NCBI GenBank assembly: GCA_019321725.1
Contig: CM033122.1
Span: 15,092,274 to 15,156,273, forward strand
Direction of reading: 5' to 3'
Length of the DNA: 64,000 nt
Source of the DNA: Paulownia fortunei
Lineage: Eukaryota > Streptophyta > Magnoliopsida > Lamiales > Paulowniaceae
Below, one piece after another: positions 1 to 12,899 of this stretch. How positions within the stretch are numbered: the first letter of the stretch is position 1; every line of letters starts with the position of its first letter. Below the pieces are notes generated by a model. It searched no databases. It was not told where the DNA came from and saw only the letters and a list, made by a program, of their open reading frames with translations. Both the position numbers and the translations under genes were made by a program.

Positions 1-1329
1 AATTATTATTTTCTTTAATTATATTTTGTCTTTTTTTGATATCTTTTTGTTCATTAATTTCTTAATATAAAATATTAATAAAACTATAATATTAATAAGA
101 ACAAATTAAAAAAAATATAAATAATTTAATATAAAAATATGTCAAAATATGCACTTATCAAACTTGCTCTATCTATCTCACTCTTTTCTTTTCTTTTCTT
201 TTGTTTTTTTGGGTGTGTAGATTGAACTTAAGCAGTCTCTTTGAGGCACATTATTGTAGACATTTATTCTCATTTTCAATGCAATGCAAAGTTTTATTTT
301 TGCATTGGTACAACTTTAGATGCTTTTTTAATCATGTGAAAGTTACAGAGCTTGAAACTTCAAACATGTTAGAGAAAGCTACTCTTATTTCGACAGATAT
401 TTGAGTTGGTAAAATTTTGATTATGATTATGCTTCAAATTATAAGAGAATATTATATTATTTTTTCATAGTTAGTATGATCGATAATTGAATATTTACGT
501 TACGTCTTTTTTACATGAGCATCTTTAACATTTGGATATCTTTTCATTGTTAATTTAAATTTAATATCTTTTTATTTATTGTTATTGTTCAAATATCTTT
601 TCATGTCAATTTAAATTTTTGTTAATATCCTAAATAATATTTTTTTGAAATAACACAATTTTTTTTTTTATTATTACGAAAACTTGCAAACCACTCTAAA
701 CCACACTTTTTATTTTACTTAGCAAAACTGTAATTTGAGATTAATATTTAACAAAACTGTATATGACAATTCGATTTGAAAATAGTAAAAAAAATTATCA
801 AACCACACCGTGACCATCCTAATAACCTACTATTGAATCTAGTAGGTTGATATGAATTGTAATTTTTTAAATGTTGGATTGCTATGTTTTAACTTTGTGT
901 ATTTACATTATTTTATATATTGTTAATGTGTTATTTTTGAAAAAGTAGATATGATTAATTAATAAAAACTAATAAAAAATATGAATGATGAATTTGCACA
1001 TTATGACATAGTCACATTATAATATATTTAAGGCTAATTTGATTTATATTATGGTTTTTTTAAAAAAAAAATTAAAAAAAATTAATCATATTCTTGACCT
1101 AAGATTTATGGTTATGTTAAAAAAGATTTATGATGAAAAGATAATTATTTATATTACATTTATGCAAAGTATAAATAACTATGAAAAATCAAAAACAAAT
1201 TTATTATGAAAATGAATATTTACAAGTGAAATATATAACAATCTTTCTAGAATTGAAACATTCTGGAATTTGAAATTTATTTTTATGTTCGAAACTTACA
1301 ATTTAAAATTAATGACCAAATAATATTTA
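1..1329. other. AT-rich intergenic DNA, no gene seen
   Basis: Strongly AT-rich sequence with many homopolymer T and A runs. The only open frames are short and show no recognisable domain. I see no splice-consistent coding exon on either strand. Confidence 0.6.
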
Positions 1330-3070
1330 GTAGAAATCGATTGATTCTAAACTAATTATTTGTAATATTCAACTTCTCACTTTGACACATTCTTGTATAA
1401 CAATATTCTTCTTTTGCAAATATGCGTATTTTGTCTTTGCATTGCAAATTTATTTTTAATATTTTTAATCGCTTTCATAATATTTTATTATCATTGATCT
1501 TATTGATGTTTTTTTTTATTAAATAGTAATCTTGTCCTTAAATTTTGAATTTTTATGTCGCATTTGTTGTTTATTCTACAAAATAATTGACACAAACGTA
1601 AAAGTAGCAACGTACAAATAATTGTTTAATATTACTAGAAACTCCATTAGTCATAGATTTGCTCATTTATGGATTTTTCAAAAACAGTTCAAATTTAATA
1701 AGATTGGTGAGTTTTTGTTTGCAAGTTGATGATGTTTTATTCTTCAATATTCATTTCTTACTTAAGTTTTAGGTTGTTTTTTTAACATTATTCCTATTGT
1801 ATTATTTTAATGATGTCTTTTATTTCTAAATTAATTCAAAATTGATTGATTTAAAATAATTATTTATTAACTATTTCTAATGAAAAACTAATCTATACAA
1901 ACATATTCTTAGTATCAAAGTAATTTTCACCTTGTATTGTGAGGCCCTATAATTATGTTAAACATATTTCAATATTAATTGCATCACATAGATTTTAAAC
2001 TTCATTATTTGCGGCGATATTATATACGCTCTTCTTAAACTTCTCTCTTCATTACATTCTTGTGTACAAATGTCATTGTTTTTTGTTTTTTTAAATGGCA
2101 ATTTTTGTTTTTGTATTGTAATTTTTTTATTTTTTTTTTAATTTGCCTTCATAATATTTTGTTCACAAGATCTGAATTCATATTATTAATTTTCTGTTAA
2201 ATAGTATGTCTTGTCTTGCAGTTAGAAAATTTCATGTTATTTTTATTGTTTATTATACCTCCATGATAGTATAGAAATAGTAATAGTGAAGAAAAAAGTA
2301 TTCAGTATTAACATAGAGTTGATTAGTCAAAGATTCACTCATTTTTTATTTTTCATAAGCAATTCCAATTTAATAAGATTGGTGATTTTGAATTTGCAAG
2401 TTTTTTATGTTTATCGTTTAATGTTTATTTTCTATATTTTTAAGCTTTAGCTTATTTTCATAACACTATTCTTATTGCATTATATTTTATATTTTGCTAT
2501 CTTATTCTTTAGTATCTTTTTATTTCTAAAATTATTGAGATTGACTGGTTTTAAACTAAATATTTATTAATTATTTTCAATGAAAATTAATTAACTGTCA
2601 AAATAATTTTACTTTATATTATGAGGTCCTATAATTATGTTGATCATGTTTCAATTGTTTTACATAGATTTAAACTTGGTTATACTGCCGCAATATTGTT
2701 TACAATTTTCTTGAACTTCTCAATTTAGCAAATTCTTGTATACAAATGTTAAGGTTTTTTTTTTTTTTGGTTAAATAGCATTTTTTGGTCTTTGAATTAC
2801 AAATTTGTATTTCGTACTTTTTTAATTTGCTTCCATGATATTTATTCACATGGATCTAAGTGATATTATTTTTTTATTTAAATAGTTTATCTTGCCATCA
2901 CTATCAAATTTCAGCGTTGCATGGTTTTTATTGCACCTCTGTGATATGTATTTAAAAAGAAATTGACACAAAAAAATAGCGATATATGAAGAACTGTCTC
3001 GCATTAAAATAAAGTTGATGAGTAGATGTTCGCTCACTTTGGATATTTTATAAACAATTCTAATTTTAGT
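1330..3070. repeat. Diverged tandem array, unit about 0.67-0.69 kb, roughly 2.6 copies
   Basis: The same ordered landmarks recur. An aacttctc...cattcttgt block starts near 1370, 2038 and 2713. A tttaataagattggtga block lies near 1695 and 2370, with a decayed counterpart near 3055. A gaggYcctataattatg block lies near 1941 and 2623. The spacing is 668-682 bases. The first copy lacks its beginning and the last lacks its end. Copies differ by many substitutions and small indels, so the array is old. It has no coding capacity. Confidence 0.7.
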
Positions 3071-3757
3071 CTTTCATCAATGAATCTATGTTAATTTAAA
3101 ATCTTACCATCAAATGTAATCATATATGCCCTTAGGGAATTAAAATCACTACTAGCATTGTAGATTGTATTGAATGTATTTTAGTTGGGATCCAATGTAT
3201 CTGCTGCAATGTGATGAGAATTTATTTCTACCGAAACAAAAAGGATTAAACCTTCCATGTCCCACTATAAATTTATAGGTTATACTTTTTCCGTTAGTCC
3301 ATAAGGATCAGACACCTGTATTGTACTACCGTACAAGCTTGTTATATGAAATGCACCAAAATCAAAGCAAGCCACCCTAGAGAGAAATAAATGAATTTCA
3401 AAAATTTTAGACAAATCCAAAGAAGGTTTTCTAGTACGTTCGTCACAAAATATTTCTAGATCCTAATATACCCCTGATAGTTGTGTTTATGTTTAAGTAG
3501 CTTAAAGAATTTTGAAATCTAAAAATATTTCGTTTTACTAAATAATTTTCTTCTATTTACAAATAAAACTTTGGTCTTTCCTAACCAATTATTATTTATG
3601 ATTAAGCAAAAGTACTTAAGTAAAGGTATGGATATCTTTTCACAATCGAAATAAATACATGTGGATTCACATTTTTATATATAGTATTGATAGTATAAAA
3701 ATAGATTACTTCTTGTTTAATATGAAATTGAATATTACAAATATCTTTTGCATTTGA

Positions 3758-4040
3758 ATCCAAACATGTATTTTCAAAGGTTTATTCGATTTAAGTCTGA
3801 TCAAAATATTAAGAATATGCTTGGGTTAAATCCACCTCAAACTAAGATGTTGACTAGTTGATTTGAATTGGATCCAACTAAATATGATTCATTAACAAAT
3901 CCAAATATGTATTTTCAAAGGTTTATTCGATTTAAGTTTGATCAAAATATTAAGGATATGCTTTGGTTAAATCCACCTCAAACTAAGATGTTGACTAGTT
4001 GATTTGAATTGGATCCAACTAAATGCGATTCGTTAACAAC
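3758..4040. repeat. 141-bp tandem duplication, two copies
   Basis: Copy 1 covers about 3758-3898 and copy 2 about 3899-4039. Both run from a ccaaaYatgtattttcaaagg start through gttgactagttgatttgaa to ggatccaactaaat. They differ at only a few positions, so this duplication is younger than the 0.68-kb array just upstream. No coding potential. Confidence 0.85.
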
Positions 4041-4668
4041 CATGGATAAAAAGTGTTGAACAAAAGTCTTCTGCAAAGCCAATCTTGGATCAAAATCATG
4101 GTTGATGAGCATGTTTTTGTACTAGTAAAATAATTGTATGTGAAAAAAATAATATTTACTATAAAAATTTTGAAAAAATATAAGAAAGAATGTTATTCAC
4201 TTTTTCACTTGATTATTATATTAATATTTTTTATGTCGTCTTTCTTCTTCTCTCTAACTGATAAATGCAGATAGTGGAATATAGTCATCAACATAAGAGT
4301 ATTAGTATTTTCTCAAATTTTTGTTTATTATTTGGATTGTAAGTTATTTTATAAATTTAATATAAATCAATAAAAATTAGATATTTCAAATAAAGGTTTA
4401 TGAAGGTAAAAGCTAAAATAAAAGAAGGAAGAATTCTTTGATATCTTAAACAAATACATGTCGTGATAAACAAATTGTTACACAAATTTTTGAATTGATT
4501 TTTATAGCCTTGCAGAAATACATATTTATTGTTGAATTTGATATTATTATATAAATATAAATATATATGTGGTAGATTGAGGAAATTTATTTTTCTAATA
4601 TTCTTTTTGAGGAATTGTTCTTAATTTTGAAAGTATACAGTTTCTCTTAATAAATATATGTACCTTTA

Positions 4669-4785
4669 AAATAACTAGTATAAATTTAATCAATATACTT
4701 AAAAAAAGTTAATTTTCTGAACTAAAAAATAACTAGTATAAATCTAATCTATATACTTAATAAAAGTTAATTTTCAAACTCAAAA
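4669..4785. repeat. 58-bp tandem duplication
   Basis: Two adjacent copies begin with aaataactagtataaat at about 4669 and 4727 and end in gttaattttc plus an A-rich tail. Only a few differences separate them. Confidence 0.75.
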
Positions 4786-6600
4786 AGAAAAACAACACCA
4801 TCACAAAAGAGACGAGTTCTTAAACTAGATAAATATGTTATAAATATTTGCTTACATATGTTTACCACTCATAAACCAATATAGAATGTTATAGTTAGCA
4901 CTTTGAAAATTATTAGTATTGAGCTTAAAATCATTAAATTTAATTTATGGCCTATTTGATTTAGATTATTTCTTTTTGAAAAGGCTGTTTGAAAAAGAAG
5001 TTTGAAAAAGAAATTATGAAATAATCAATTTATATTAATCAATATTATGAAACGATATTTGATTATGCAATTGAATTTTTTTTTCATGTATCATCATTTG
5101 AAAAACATAAACGAAATCAAAACTTTAAGAAGTTACTAATTTTTAAACCTATTCAAAGGCAATTAAGTAAAAATTTCAAATTTATATTTTCTCTTGTTAT
5201 AGTCCTTATTATTTGTTAAATGATCAAGTGTTAAATTTATAAATTGTATTCATTATTTCAACTTCGATAAATAATTTATTACTTAAAATGAAGTGACTGA
5301 AATTACATCTAATTATAAATAATTTAAACTTAACGTGTGCTAAGATAACATTTATTCAATAAAATATTGATAATTGTAATTAAATTTTACTTGTATTTTA
5401 GTAAAAAGATTACTAATAATTAGTGAAATATAACTAAAGTTCACATTTTCAAAATAATTTACATAATATACTAATATTAACATATATCATTCACAATAAA
5501 ACAAAATTAGAAAAATAATGTGAACATCAAGTTAGTCACTAAATAAGATAAATGCGCACATCAAGTTAATCAAAGCAAAAACAAACACAAATGATTCGAA
5601 CATCAAAATGAAATGACTTTGCTTATTAAAAACTTTATTATAAATTTAACCTAAATACAATTTTCAAAATATATATTACTATTTTATATATGACCAAATT
5701 AAGTAATTTAACATGTTAAAAACCTATTAAATGCTTCTTTTTTGTAATAGTTCTCAATCTTCTTAATTGATTAAAAAAATCATATTTAATCAAGAAATAA
5801 TTGAAAAATAAACTATGAATTGTCACTTTTAAAAAAAATCTTCAAGTCAACTAAATTATTACTTTACCAAAAAATATGAACAATATCATACTAGTATTCG
5901 TAATTACTACTTATAAAATTAAAAAGTTTGCAAAAATTTAATATTGTTCATGTGCTTATGTATTCCTCTTATCTAATTTCCTCTCTCTCTCACATTCAAA
6001 CAAAGAAATAAAACCAAAAAAATAAAATCATAAACATAACCCAAAAAATAATACAGGACGAAGAATCTATAAAAAATCACTTACTTTTTTTTTTAATTTC
6101 CCTAACACCCATGAATGTAGATATTTATTTCTTTGCTATGTATTACAAAAGCAGTAATGTTAAGAGTAAAAATTATTTTGATACGTGCTCATTTTATATA
6201 CGAATTTTTACAATGTTTTAGGACAAACCTCAACTTTATTGTAAATGTCAAATTAATCTTTTTTTAGGAGTCAATTAATTATAATATGAATGCACTTAAT
6301 TGACATCAAGTATTACAATTAATTAGAAATATTTTGAAGTATCACAAAAATTTCAAAAAACTTTTTATCCATTCTTACTTTTATACTTATAATAGTATAG
6401 ATATAGATATAGCAAAGATATAAATACAGAATATGTAATAACACTTTCGATGTTCATTGGAACTTAAGAGTTTTCCACGAAACAACACTGGAATTGTATA
6501 AGCCTCAAAGAATGAAATGTTTTTGAAATGTCTTACCTAAGGCATTCTTGAAATGTCTTTTCTAAGCCTCAAAGAATGAAATGGCTAGTCGTTCCATTAA
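4786..6600. other. AT-rich intergenic DNA, no gene seen
   Basis: I see no coding exon, RNA gene or clear transposon end. Around 6505-6580 there is a small local duplication: a cctcaaagaatgaaatg block occurs twice about 60 bases apart, next to repeated tgaaatgtctt. Confidence 0.5.
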
Positions 6601-6802
6601 CATGGATTTAGCCATTTTGGTCTATCGTCACCCTCATCTGAAATCTGACCACAAACTGAAGTTGGCAAATTCATAGAATTGCATAAAACTAAATCAGGTT
6701 AGTTTTTTTTAACCAACTCTTACATAAAGCAGGCATCTTTTTTCCGCATTTTCTGCTGTTGAGATACATCTATTGTCTCCCTCAATGTCGGGAATGCAAT
6801 AG

Positions 6803-9061
6803 TCAATAATATGGCAGTTTACATTTGCTTACACTATGATGTCTACCCACACTAGTTGCGGGACGACCTGAGGGAAGCTGAAGATGATCTTCATTATAGT
6901 TGACAGCAAAAAGACAGAGACCATGAGGTGGAACTGACAAGGCATATTTGGCCAATTCCTTGCGATCTCGGGATGCCAAAATCTTGGGGACAATGTTGGC
7001 TGGAACTGCTTCTCTCCCGACTTGAAGCAACAAAGCAACCTATAAAGGTATGAGAAGAAATAATCAATACTAATGGCCAATGGGTTCATCTATAGGAGAA
7101 AGTGAAGTTTGACACAGAGTGACAAATAATGTTTTTGGGTGAGAATTCACGTTGAGCACAACATTTTCATAATCTGGACATCCACACAACAGGAAGAAAT
7201 AACGCCAATTGTGCATAATGGGTTCATGGAGCAAAAAGTAGCCATGGAGGATATGAAGTACCATGTTACGAACTTGTCTATATAGAAAACCTGATCCTTC
7301 AACTTCAAGCTGCAACAGAGGTCCCTGCAAAACAGGAAAAATAGATTTTAAAACTTAATTTTAGGACTTCTAAACAAAAAGTGTTAAAACCTCACCTAAT
7401 TCCACTAAAGTTCACCTCTTTTACACACAGTTAATTATTTGGTGGCTGAAAATAGGGCAATGAGGCTTCCAGTGGCCTGGTCGAACAAAATACATGCACA
7501 CTACACATTGTTGTAAAGGGTTGGGCGAAGACCAAACTAAAGCTCAATCGTGCGAACATACACTTACAGCCAACGTATCAACTGGAATTGCAGCAAAGTA
7601 TTAGTATGGGAAATGAAATCACCTGAAGAAAATTGAAGCAAGAGAATAATTGATGATCTGGATTTCAACAATGTCCATTCATGTAGAAGTTCTAGCAATA
7701 ATCAAGATAGTCTGAAGTAGTCGTAGCTTATGTTCGTTTGTAACAAACTTGGAGCTTGAAATCGAAAAAAGATGCAAAGATGAGACTATTTAAGACTAGC
7801 TCGATGAAAGGGGATGTGATTTCTTAAAGATTCAAATTCCAAAGCCCAACCACGGAAACACTGGATCAGCTATAGTTTATTGACAGTTCTTCCTCTGCCT
7901 GCCCCAGCAAAGCGAAAAGGAGAAAACATTATTGGGCTTGAGAAGTACCATCTCATTCACATCAAAGCGAAAGATATTCTTCACTGGATTTGGTATGCGA
8001 TCGTTGCGTGAAGCATTAGCAAAAGCAGAGAAGTCATGCTTTCCTACAAAATGCTTTGCAGCATCCCTCATGGCAGTTGCATTGAGTTTATAAACACTAT
8101 GATAAACATAGTGCCTCTGAAATGGATCCATGATGGTGTCATTGTAAATCTTGTAATTATAAATCTTGCTTTTGACAGAAAAGCGAGCATGAAATTCAGG
8201 CAGCACAGAGCTAATTTCTCTAATTCTGATATCAGGGGGAAGAAGACCATTTAATGCTTTGTGAATGCCCTCCAAGCTGTCATAGTTGAAAGGTGTGCTG
8301 AAGTGTGCCACCTGAAGAGTAAAATCATTAAGTCAAATTTACCTTAAGCAATGTTTTGCATTCTTGAGATCTATACAACTAAAACAGACCTGACCCCAGG
8401 CATGAACTCCTGCATCTGTTCGACCTGCACCAACTAAACAAAGATGATCACGTCCTAATTTGGTAATTCGAGTCAAAGCTTCTTCCACTATACATTGTAC
8501 AGTTGGCGTTGACTGTTGATATTGCCATCCTACATTATACATTCAAGACCCCAAATTGTCATGTCTGCCAAACTACAAAAAAACATTAAAGTCACAGGTG
8601 ATATTGGTTTTTCTTTTTGGTGTGTGATTTTTTATTTGTTTGTTTGTTAGTCTTTTTATTTACTTATTTATTTATATATTTATTTTTTGGGGAATGGGTG
8701 GGGTGGCGTGGGTAAGATAAGAAAAAAATTAGGAAAAACCTGAAAAACGGGTGCCATCATAAGAAATGACCAAGCACCACTTATAACCTGGAAGAGGGAG
8801 CCTTTGCCTGTCCTCCCCATCATCACTCAAACCCTGCTTAAACATAAAATCACACATAGAAGCATAATAATGACTTACTCAAGCATGAAACTTACACATG
8901 GAGGAAAAATAAAATGTAGTGGGGAGGGAGGGGGTGGGGGTAGAGCATTTTCCAAAGTGGCAATAGGTGGGAGTCCAACAGCAGCCAACACCATCTCTGT
9001 GTAACTCATAATAGTACCGTGCTGCTATTAGTGAGTCCAAAGTGGTATAATAGAAATCCAT
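6803..9061 (-). CDS. tRNA pseudouridine synthase, TruA family
   Basis: Isomerises uridine to pseudouridine in tRNA; bacterial TruA acts on positions 38-40 of the anticodon arm, and the plant target is inferred. Exons on the minus strand: 9061-8990 (uncertain), 8833-8740, 8529-8390, 8311-7949, 7324-7262 and 7039-6803, all GT-AG and in phase, giving about 322 aa. The family motifs appear in order: SYDGTRFSGWQ (about residues 48-58), GAGRTDAGVHA with catalytic Asp about residue 94, and EVEGSGFLYRQVRNM (about 230-244). The C-terminal PPHGLCLFAV motif is also typical. Length is normal for the family plus a short plant N-terminus. The first exon is the weak point: it needs a poor donor (GGT/GTTGGC) to stay in phase, and an ATG just inside the second exon's upstream intron is an alternative. 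I cannot see a clear transit peptide, so the compartment is unknown. An endogenous viral cluster begins about 290 bases upstream. Confidence 0.9.
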
Positions 9062-9332
9062 TCTACTTTTTGTAGTTAATGATGATTGGACATCACTATA
9101 TCCGGAAGTCTCTCTTGAAAGCACCCCAACTACCAGTCTGCCACAAATGCAGCAGTGATAGGTGCTTTGTTAGATACCACAAAACTCATTCTCACAATCT
9201 TGTTCTCAACTTAAAAAAATAAATGGCACTTTCTAGAGAGCAAAAGCACTTGTTTCCACAAAATAACTAGACATATATGTGTGTACTACAAGTGTAATTG
9301 TTATTAGTCCCTACACCAACAACGGTAGAGTT

Positions 9333-9349
9333 AATAATCAGAAGCCATG
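9333..9349. repeat. Left member of an imperfect 17-bp direct repeat flanking the viral cluster
   Basis: The sequence aataatcagaagccatg here matches aataatcaaaagccatg at 17302-17318 with one difference. Virus-derived sequence starts just inside it, at about 9351. It may be a target-site duplication or a trace of break repair. Confidence 0.55.
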
Positions 9350-9351
9350 CT

Positions 9352-10883
9352 CAATTCGAGAAGTTTGTTCTCCTATAGATTGAAGACTTAAATTTGTAAA
9401 AGGATTTTGTTGTATTAGTAGGTCAAAAGAAGCTTGTCCTATTTCTGTTTTGATAGGAGCAACAATAGTAGATTTATCTCCTTTTTCTATTTTTAATGAA
9501 GTAAAAGGAAGATGAATTTAAAATATTTCTTCTCCTGCAACATTAGTATATTTTTGATAAGTACTTTCCAATACTGCTAAAAAGGATGAGCATTTAAAAT
9601 TTGGAAAATCTTTGTTTCTAGCAGGAAAATAGACTCTTTCAAGCCATTTGAAAAAATCCATCATATGACCTGTTTCTTCAACCCAGTCTTTAAATCTTTG
9701 AATATAAAGTTTTTGCTTTTTGAGTTTACAATGTTTACAATAACTTAAAAACCATTTTCTTTTAAACTCATTTTTTGGGTTGTCAAACATTTTTCTAATC
9801 CTTTTAGGAAGATTTAATTCTGAGAGTTCATCAAATATGACCATGACATTATAGCCCATATCTGAGAAAGTAGGGGAAGATGGCCTTTTCAGTATTAGGC
9901 CTTGATTCAGGAAGTTCAACCTTGTATTCGGGTTGACTGACTTGTTCTGGAGTTTTATGAACTCCTGAAATATTGAACTTTTCATATTTAGAAAGTAGAA
10001 CAGAAGAAGTAGAATTTCTACTCGTTCCTTCGTCAAGTTTTAGACAAAGTCTTCTTTGAGAAGCAAATTTGATGACAACATCTACGTCATCATATTGAAC
10101 AATTTTTTCTATCTTCCTGGGCTCAACTTTATGAGCTGGAACTGCTTGTTCCATAATCCATCTTTCAAGAAGAGAAACTTGATTCCAAGAAATAGTCTTT
10201 GGAACCATAAGATTACTTTTAGCAACATCTGTTATGAACAGTGTTGTTTCTCCTTTTTTAGAGGTGATCATATTTGAATTAATTTTAAAATTAGAGACAG
10301 TAGTATTCATTACCTTATAACAAATTCTGCATACAAGGACTACGTTTTGTGACCCTTGGATCATGTCAAACCCTTCAGTTTTCACATTCAGGGTAAGACC
10401 CTGAAGGATATTAGAATCTGATAATGAGACTATAAAATTAGGAAAACAACTAAAATGAATTGATCCATAACAAAAGGATGATTCAATGATTCTCACTAGA
10501 GAATTTTCAAATTCTTATATATTTCGCCTCTAACCATTATTAGGGCAGATGTGTTTAGACCAAGTCTGGTAAATGACTTTAAACCAACTTGTATCATTCC
10601 CAGATGTTAAAATTTATAGTTCTGCTTATGAGCATAAATAAGTTTTTTAGATAACAATTTGAAAGTATCATATCCTTCTTTTAGAGGGATCGACTCTTGT
10701 AGAGTCTTGACTATGTAGTCAGATTTAAAGTTGAAACTTCCAGTTTTGTAATCTTCTTATTAGAAGAGGCTGGTAGTTTCCAACTTTGGAGATTTTCTCA
10801 AAGTTTTCGGAGATTATGATCTCTTTGTTTCCTTTGAAGGATTCATCATGATTATTTGGAAAAGATTTAATGATCTTATTCAT
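9352..10883 (-). pseudogene. Viral movement-protein region and downstream segment (decayed)
   Basis: Begins at an ATG at 10883-10881 shortly after an apparent leader, and runs to about 9352 as several overlapping broken frames (about 10496-9849 and 10036-9518). The same protein-like sequence recurs in the plus-strand copy at 14903-16430 with about nine in ten bases shared in the block I compared. Identification as the 30K-type movement protein of Caulimoviridae rests on its place upstream of the coat region in the second copy and on overall resemblance to caulimovirid movement proteins; no single diagnostic motif was proven. At least one frameshift (about 9890-10030) breaks it. Confidence 0.6.
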
Positions 10884-10910
10884 GGTGGTGAAGAACATTT
10901 TATGTCGTAC

Positions 10911-11530
10911 CTAGGGGTGTGCGTTCGGTAATATTGTACCAAAATTACCGAAATTTCGGTACGGCAATTTAACTAACCGAAATAAATCGTTTCGGTTTCG
11001 TAATTACCGAAAAAAACCGGTAATTCAGTACGGTTTCGATAAAACCGAAATTTATAAAAAAAAAAATTCTCCCTATTTTTTCAAGAAATCATGCATAACA
11101 ATTATTAAATTAAGGAGTTGTGACCCATGGAAAAGATAATTCAATACAAACTAAAATCGAATCAAAAAATTTGGTTTGATATTCGGTATGTACTTTTTTA
11201 AGATTTCGGTATTCGGTATACCATACCGAACTCAATATCGAATTTATTTTATTAATTTTTATTTTGAAATTTTTTGTTGATTAATTTTATAGTTCAAGTA
11301 TTTTTTAGTCTATTCTCTTTATGTTCTCTTGTTTAGTAATTAATTAATAATTATTTGGTTGGTACTTATAGAGATGATTAAAGTTTAGTATGATAAAGAT
11401 AATATTTTCTTAAAATTTTTAATAACTAAAAGAGTGCATTTCTCTTGTTTGATGAAATGTCTCACTAAAATGCCGATTAAACATTCACCGCTCACAGATT
11501 GAACTAAATGTAATTGGATTCCTTATTTAT
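10911..11530. mobile_element. Secondary insertion splitting the viral copy
   Basis: At 10910 the viral leader (gtcgtac) is abruptly replaced by ctaggggtgtgcgttcggt followed by many Acc-gaa/ttcggt motifs. The plus-strand viral copy continues differently at the same point. The aggggtgt start and ccgaa/ttcgg-rich body look like the common plant hAT-like non-autonomous family, also represented at 49967-50426. Its far end, somewhere between about 11300 and 11540, cannot be fixed by eye, and no target duplication was found. Confidence 0.45.
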
Positions 11531-11559
11531 TTTTTACTAGTCACAAAAAGAACAAACAT

Positions 11560-12894
11560 ATAAGGACAATACTAAGTATTTCCTTTTTATAGTTGAATAA
11601 TTTTTTTGTGCTTGATTCCACAAGCCAAAAGTGTATCTAATAAGGACCTCATTAGACGCATCCTTTTGTTTAAGGATTCCTCCATAACCGATTTCAAAGG
11701 CATCACTTTCAACAATTTTAAATAAATTTGGATTAACAATAGCTAAACACAGAAGTTCTTTAGCTTTTTCTTTTATTTTTCTTACTGCATTAATATGACT
11801 GTTAGTCCATAATTGAAGATTGCTTTTTAGCCGTTGAAAGAGTTTGCAGTCAAATGCAAGTCCTTTATAGAAATCTGCAATGTAATTTAGACTTCCAACA
11901 AATCTTTGTAACTAAATTTTATCAGTTATATCATCAGGAAATTTGTCAGCAAATTTTATTGCTCTTTCAATAGGACTTATTAGTCCATTTTCAATACAAT
12001 AACCAAGAAATCTAACTTTTGTTTGAAAAGGTTTTACATTCTTTGCTGAAACAGCAAGTTCAACTTTCTTGGTTGTATTTATAAATATATTAAAGTGCTT
12101 AAAATGTTGCTCAATATTAGCAGAATAAATTAGCACATCATCTATATAAATAATTGTAAACTCCATATAAGGATTATATATGTCATTCATGACATGTTGA
12201 AATTCTGAAGGAGCATTTTTTAGCCCAAACGGCATAACATTCCATTCAAAATGGCCAAAAGGCAATGTGAAGGCCGTTTCGTATTTATCTTCTTCTTTTA
12301 GAAGAATTTGCCAGAACTCTGACTTCATATCAAGTTTTGAAAATATTTGGCTTGATTAAGCCAATTAAACAAATCCCTTTTATTAGGAATTGGATATTGA
12401 ATCCATCTAAGCGCTTTATTAAGTGGTTTATAATTAATTACTAATTCTGGAGCTCCTTTTTCAATTTCTGCAGCATTCTCAACATAGAATGTCGGGCGAC
12501 TCCAAGGGCTATGCCTTGGCCTTATTAGACCCTTTTCAAGTAATTCTTGAATTTCCTTTTTACAAAGCTCAAGATGTCTTGGACCCATAGCGATAGGGCG
12601 TGCTTTGGTTGGAATATATTTTTCATTAAAATCTGGTTCATATAGCAAACTTACCATATGTTTTTTTCCTTTCCCAAAAGGCATTAGGAGTTTCAGCACA
12701 TATTTCTTTAAAAAAAATTCTGAAATTTCTTTTATCTTTTGCTGAACGTTTGGAGAATTAATTTTTTCCCAAAAAAGTTTAAATGAAACTTCACTTTTTA
12801 ATGATAAAAGAAAATTTTCTTTCTTATGAAGAACATTTAATAATAGGTTTATAGAATGAGTTTTTAGAGGCATAATATGGCAAAAATAGTTCAT
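11560..12894 (-). pseudogene. Viral reverse transcriptase with truncated RNase H (decayed)
   Basis: Two frames (12894-12325 and 12328-11912) carry caulimovirid RT landmarks: YPIPNKRDL, a K-S-x-F-W-Q-I block, LPFGHFEWNVMPFGLKNAP, and the catalytic YIDDVLIYS with the two Asp codons at 12137-12142. After an in-frame TAG at about 11910 the same frame continues with GSLNYIADFYKGL (RT connection) and ESDAFEIGYGG, the start of RNase H, which is lost near 11540. The frame change near 12325 and the stop make it non-functional. The known role of the family enzyme is copying pregenomic RNA into DNA. Confidence 0.85.
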
Positions 12895-12899
12895 GGCCT

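Noticed and set aside
7070..7330. 86-aa minus-strand frame continuing past TruA exon 4
   Set aside because: It reads through a clear GT donor at 7261; only 7262-7324 matches the family and the rest is intron.
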